A stretch of DNA of 64,000 nucleotides from JANYCD01 sp043738625 (GTDB taxonomy: Bacteria > Pseudomonadota > Gammaproteobacteria > Burkholderiales > Rhodocyclaceae): positions 1 to 64,000 of the forward strand of contig JAYUFR010000221.1 of assembly GCA_043738625.1 (NCBI GenBank). Direction: 5' to 3'. Made by a program: the position numbers and the translations under genes. A model generated the notes under the pieces. It saw nothing but the letters and a program-made list of their open reading frames with translations. It searched no databases and had not been told where the DNA came from. Position 1 is the first letter of the stretch, and each line of letters begins with the position of its first letter. Positions 61,047 through 64,000 of this stretch are shown in pieces.

Positions 61047-62804
61047 TCAGGCGGCCACTTGCGGAGTGAAGGCATTCGGTGCGCTGCGCAGCAGCCGTCC
61101 GGGCAGCTCGCCGCTGGCGACGCCGTTTTCGAAGGTGACTATCCCACTGACGATCGTGGCTCGATATCCCGTCGCGGTTTGGATCAGGCGCTTGCCGCCG
61201 GCCGGCAGATCAGGAATCATCTTCGGACGGGAACTCGACAATTTGTCGTAGTCAATAATGTTGATGTCAGCTTTCATGCCAGGTGCCAGTACGCCACGAT
61301 CGTTGAGCCCATACAATCGAGCAGTTGAGCGCGTCTGTTTCTCGACCGCTAATTCGATGCTGACTTTCGCGCCCGCGCGATCGCGCGTCCAGTGGCTGAG
61401 CAGAAATGTCGGCATCGCGGCGTCGCAAATTGCGCCGCAGTGGGCGCCGGCGTCGGACCCGGCAACAACGACCGATTCGTTATTGAGAAGCTCGTAGATA
61501 AAGTCCAGGTGATATTCGCCGTAGTTCGCCAGAATGAGAAAAATACTGCCGCTGCCGTCATTCTCCATCATGATTTCATAGAGCACTTCATCCGCGGTCT
61601 GGTGGGCGCGTTTGGCGATCTCTTGAACACTGGTCTCAAGTTTTGGCTCATAGTCCAATGAGCCGTCGGCTTGTTCGAGTCGGAACATCAAATCGAAGCG
61701 AACCGCCGTTCCTTCGAAAGGTAGCTTGGCCGACTTCTCGGAAAGGATGGCCGCGCGCGTCGCCGGGTCGCGAAGTTTCTGCAGTTGTTCAGCGAAGGGA
61801 AGTTTTGCGATTTTGTCATAGGAGGGACGTCCCATGAACAGATGAAAGCTACTTTGCCAGCCCATGATGACGCCGATCGGCCGCATGCTCACCTGCGGAT
61901 GAATGCGCGCACCGTCTCGCTGTGCCTTGGTCGTCATCTCAATGATTGAGCGCCATTTCTGGGTGTTGCCCGGGTCCTGCATAAGGATGTAAGTGAACTT
62001 CACCTGGTTCTTGGTCGAGATATCGGACATCCAATTGATGTCTTCTTGGGCGGACAAGCTTTCGGGTATGCCCTCCCAATTCAGATCCGAGACGACTTCG
62101 AATACACCATGGCCGGCCTGCTGGAGCGCATTACCGAAAGCTTGCATTTCCGCGATGCTGCCCCTAGTTCCGGGAACCACTTCTCCGTCCTTGGTGCGAT
62201 GCGCCGTAATACGTGAGGTCGTGAATCCGAAAGCGCCGGCGTCCAAAGCCTCGCGGACCAGCGTCGACATGCTCTCGATTTCATCGGCAGTTGCGGGTCC
62301 GTTGGCCCCTCCCCTTTCACCCATCACATAGGTACGGACCGCCGCGTGCGGCACCTGTGCCGCGACATCCATTGCATAGGATTTGGTCCCAAGGGCGTTC
62401 AAGTATTCCGGGAAAGTCTCCCACTCCCAGGTGATGCCTTCCGTCAGAGCGGTTCCGGGGATGTCCTCCACCCCTTCCATGATATTGATGAGCCGTTCTC
62501 TAAACGCCGGTCGCACGGGCGCAAATCCCACTCCACAGTTGCCCATCACCACGGTCGTTACGCCGTGCCAGCAGGAGGGCGATAAAAAAGGATCCCAACT
62601 CACCTGCCCATCATAATGGGTGTGAATATCCACCCAGCCCGGCGTCACAAGATGGCCGCTGGCATCGATTTCCTTTTTACCGCGTCCAGGAATCGATCCG
62701 ACTGCCGTGATCGTATTTCCATCGACAGCGACATCCGCTTTGCGCCGCGGCGCTCCGGTTCCATCCACCACCATTCCGTTACGAATTACCAGATCGTGCA
62801 TCAT
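61047..62804 (-). CDS. Amidohydrolase, N-acyl-D-amino-acid deacylase type
   Basis: The 585-residue protein has MVVDGTGAPRRKADVAVDG at the N-terminal sandwich, the metal motif HTHYDGQVSWDP, VVMGNCGVGFAP, and GSDAGAHCG with the catalytic Asp near 470. These are the marks of the D-aminoacylase/dihydroorotase-like amidohydrolases. The real substrate is uncertain, and homologues are often found in catabolic clusters. AAGGAG precedes the ATG at 62802-62804; the longer upstream frame is ignored. It lies 25 bases after the TonB receptor gene. Confidence 0.88.
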   Translation of the reverse strand: MMHDLVIRNGMVVDGTGAPRRKADVAVDGNTITAVGSIPGRGKKEIDASGHLVTPGWVDIHTHYDGQVSWDPFLSPSCWHGVTTVVMGNCGVGFAPVRPAFRERLINIMEGVEDIPGTALTEGITWEWETFPEYLNALGTKSYAMDVAAQVPHAAVRTYVMGERGGANGPATADEIESMSTLVREALDAGAFGFTTSRITAHRTKDGEVVPGTRGSIAEMQAFGNALQQAGHGVFEVVSDLNWEGIPESLSAQEDINWMSDISTKNQVKFTYILMQDPGNTQKWRSIIEMTTKAQRDGARIHPQVSMRPIGVIMGWQSSFHLFMGRPSYDKIAKLPFAEQLQKLRDPATRAAILSEKSAKLPFEGTAVRFDLMFRLEQADGSLDYEPKLETSVQEIAKRAHQTADEVLYEIMMENDGSGSIFLILANYGEYHLDFIYELLNNESVVVAGSDAGAHCGAICDAAMPTFLLSHWTRDRAGAKVSIELAVEKQTRSTARLYGLNDRGVLAPGMKADINIIDYDKLSSSRPKMIPDLPAGGKRLIQTATGYRATIVSGIVTFENGVASGELPGRLLRSAPNAFTPQVAA

Positions 62805-62829
62805 GGCCGACTCCTTAGAACTTGTAGCG

Positions 62830-64000
62830 TTAAAACTTATAACGCGCCTCGACCACGATGGTACGAGGGGCACCCGGGACTTCCGTATTCAAAGCGAACA
62901 GGCTGTAAAAAGCCAGCCCGCCGACGTAGTAGACATGGTTGAAGGCATTCTTAAGGTTCGCTGTGACCGACCAGCCGGCCTCCTTATCCTCGAGCCCCAA
63001 TCTAAAATCCGCAATCCCATACCCGGGCAACACCGCACCGGCATTGAGCGAATTAACCGACGAGCTGTAGTAGGTGAGGCCTTGCGCATAGGCATCTGCG
63101 CGCAGCGAGGCGGTCAATCGAGCATTCACCGGAACGTCGACTTCCGCGTAGGTCGAGCCTGACCATTTCGGCGTGTCCGGATAGGGACCGAAAAGGGCCG
63201 GTACATTTCCCGGTACCGTGACAACGTTATCGGTAAATCGCGCGTCGGTGCCATTGAGGCTAGCTCCCATCGTCAGCCAGGAAGTGGGTTTGATGGTGCC
63301 ATCAATCTCGACGCCTTTCACTGTGGACTTAGGCACATTGACGGTGATACCCGCCAGGGCCCCAAAGATCGAAACGTAGTTCGCGCGCTGAATATCCTTT
63401 ATCGACATGTAATATGCAGCAATATTCAAGCGCACCGGCATATCGGCGAGCTCGCCCTTGAATTTCACACCGAGTTCGAAGTCGGTGGCGACTTCGGGCT
63501 TGTATTCGCTGCCACCCTGGTTGCCGAAGCCCGCCAACGGCGGCGCGAAGAAATTGAAGCCACCGCTGCGATTGCCGCGCCGTGAAACAGCATAGAGCAG
63601 TAGATCTGGATTAACCTGATCTTGTAAACCAATCTGCCAGCTGAAATTATTGAAAGTATCCGATAAAGGGTTGGTAAAAGTTGCGCCCGCAGGGATGGGA
63701 TGGGTTAAGTACGTGTCTTTGCCCGAGTGCAGGAACTCTATTTTCTCGGACGTATAGCGCCCGCCGAGGGTGCCACTAAGACCGTGAAGTCCGACGAGAT
63801 CGCTAAGATCGTAGGTTCCTTGGGCATAACCGGCATAGGTTTTGTCCTTAAATTGGCCTTCGTTGAACTGGTCGGCTAATAGGATATAGGGCAACAAATC
63901 AAACTCGACACTCTCGGCGAATTCGTGGGTTTTCTCCGCTGAATAAAACAACCCGGTCACGTAAGACAACTTGCCAGCTTCGGACTTGCCGATGAGCTGA
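62830..64000 (-). CDS. TonB-dependent receptor, C-terminal part (cut by window edge)
   Basis: The frame stays open to the right edge, so only about 390 C-terminal residues are seen and the start lies outside. The sequence is beta-barrel in style: alternating aromatic strands, the LQDQVNPDLLLYAVSRRGNRSGGFN and EVATDFELGVKFKGELAD blocks typical of TonB-dependent receptors, the NAFNHVYYVGG strand and a terminal VEARYKF. It differs from the receptor at 14.2 kb. It probably heads the unit with the amidohydrolase and esterase, and may import a second substrate form. Confidence 0.9.
   Translation of the reverse strand, partial: QLIGKSEAGKLSYVTGLFYSAEKTHEFAESVEFDLLPYILLADQFNEGQFKDKTYAGYAQGTYDLSDLVGLHGLSGTLGGRYTSEKIEFLHSGKDTYLTHPIPAGATFTNPLSDTFNNFSWQIGLQDQVNPDLLLYAVSRRGNRSGGFNFFAPPLAGFGNQGGSEYKPEVATDFELGVKFKGELADMPVRLNIAAYYMSIKDIQRANYVSIFGALAGITVNVPKSTVKGVEIDGTIKPTSWLTMGASLNGTDARFTDNVVTVPGNVPALFGPYPDTPKWSGSTYAEVDVPVNARLTASLRADAYAQGLTYYSSSVNSLNAGAVLPGYGIADFRLGLEDKEAGWSVTANLKNAFNHVYYVGGLAFYSLFALNTEVPGAPRTIVVEARYKF

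Noticed and set aside
1..64000. tRNA, rRNA, CRISPR arrays, intact insertion sequences or phage genes
   Set aside because: No cloverleaf-like CCA regions, spaced repeats, complete transposases or phage signatures were recognised by eye; only dead transposase fragments are visible.
14229..64000. Classical cholesterol/testosterone degradation cluster
   Set aside because: Despite Ltp2-like and BVMO genes, none of the expected KshA, HsaC-type extradiol dioxygenase or ketosteroid dehydrogenase genes is present, so a steroid assignment is not supported.

Overview
The window looks like a chromosomal catabolic island from a Gram-negative proteobacterium. Two TonB-dependent outer-membrane receptors, a lipobox peptidase, and a periplasmic quinoprotein dehydrogenase with a CxxCH heme site imply an outer membrane and periplasm. 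Terpene- or steroid-degrading Gammaproteobacteria fit the gene content, but nothing in the window fixes the taxon. I see no rRNA, tRNA or CRISPR.

Layout. 1-1.5 kb: end of a DsbD-type gene, then debris of an AhpD-like gene and a Tn3-family transposase. 1.5-7.5 kb: MarR regulator; an acyl-CoA dehydrogenase/CitE-like lyase pair facing a reductase, CoA-transferase and BKACE (beta-keto acid cleavage) operon. 7.9-12.1 kb: cytochrome P450, fatty-acyl-AMP ligase and an ACP-thioesterase, a compact carrier-protein cassette. 12.4-14.2 kb: M23 lipoprotein and two unknown membrane proteins. 14.2-25.8 kb: TonB receptor, GST and SDR on the minus strand; Baeyer-Villiger monooxygenase (BVMO), acyl-CoA ligase, cyclase, two Cys-less thiolase-like proteins and an OB-fold DUF35 protein on the plus strand. 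25.8-33.8 kb (minus): SDR, CaiB-type CoA-transferase, BVMO, HSL esterase, FMO, PDR-type reductase, P450cam-like P450. 34.1-37.7 kb: PQQ dehydrogenase and aldehyde dehydrogenase. 37.7-46.5 kb (minus): crotonase, ligase, SDR, FadB-like protein, two true thiolases, esterase. 46.7-51.0 kb: third BVMO, SDR, heme/beta-propeller protein. 51.1-60.1 kb (plus): Nudix hydrolase, BVMO with an N-terminal extension, crotonase, 3-hydroxyacyl-CoA dehydrogenase, acyl-CoA dehydrogenase, ligase, tandem NTF2-like protein, cyclase. 60.1-64 kb (minus): esterase, D-aminoacylase-type amidohydrolase, second TonB receptor (cut by the window edge).

How it could work together (inference): TonB receptors import a hydrophobic alicyclic compound; the P450cam-like enzyme with its PDR partner, or the PQQ enzyme, starts oxidation; SDRs make ketones; BVMOs make lactones; esterases and metal-dependent cyclase-family hydrolases open them; ligases or CoA-transferases form CoA esters; crotonases, dehydrogenases and thiolases shorten them. 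SDR, BVMO and ring-opening hydrolase recur as a set, as expected for a polycyclic substrate such as a terpenoid or steroid. The substrate cannot be read from the sequence.

The strongest unexplained signal is a recurrent palindrome, TCAACA-N4-TGTTGA, found intergenically at about 17.0, 20.4, 33.9, 46.6, 51.0 and 52.0 kb. Each copy overlaps a TTGAC-type -35 box, so most of the island probably forms one repressor-controlled regulon.
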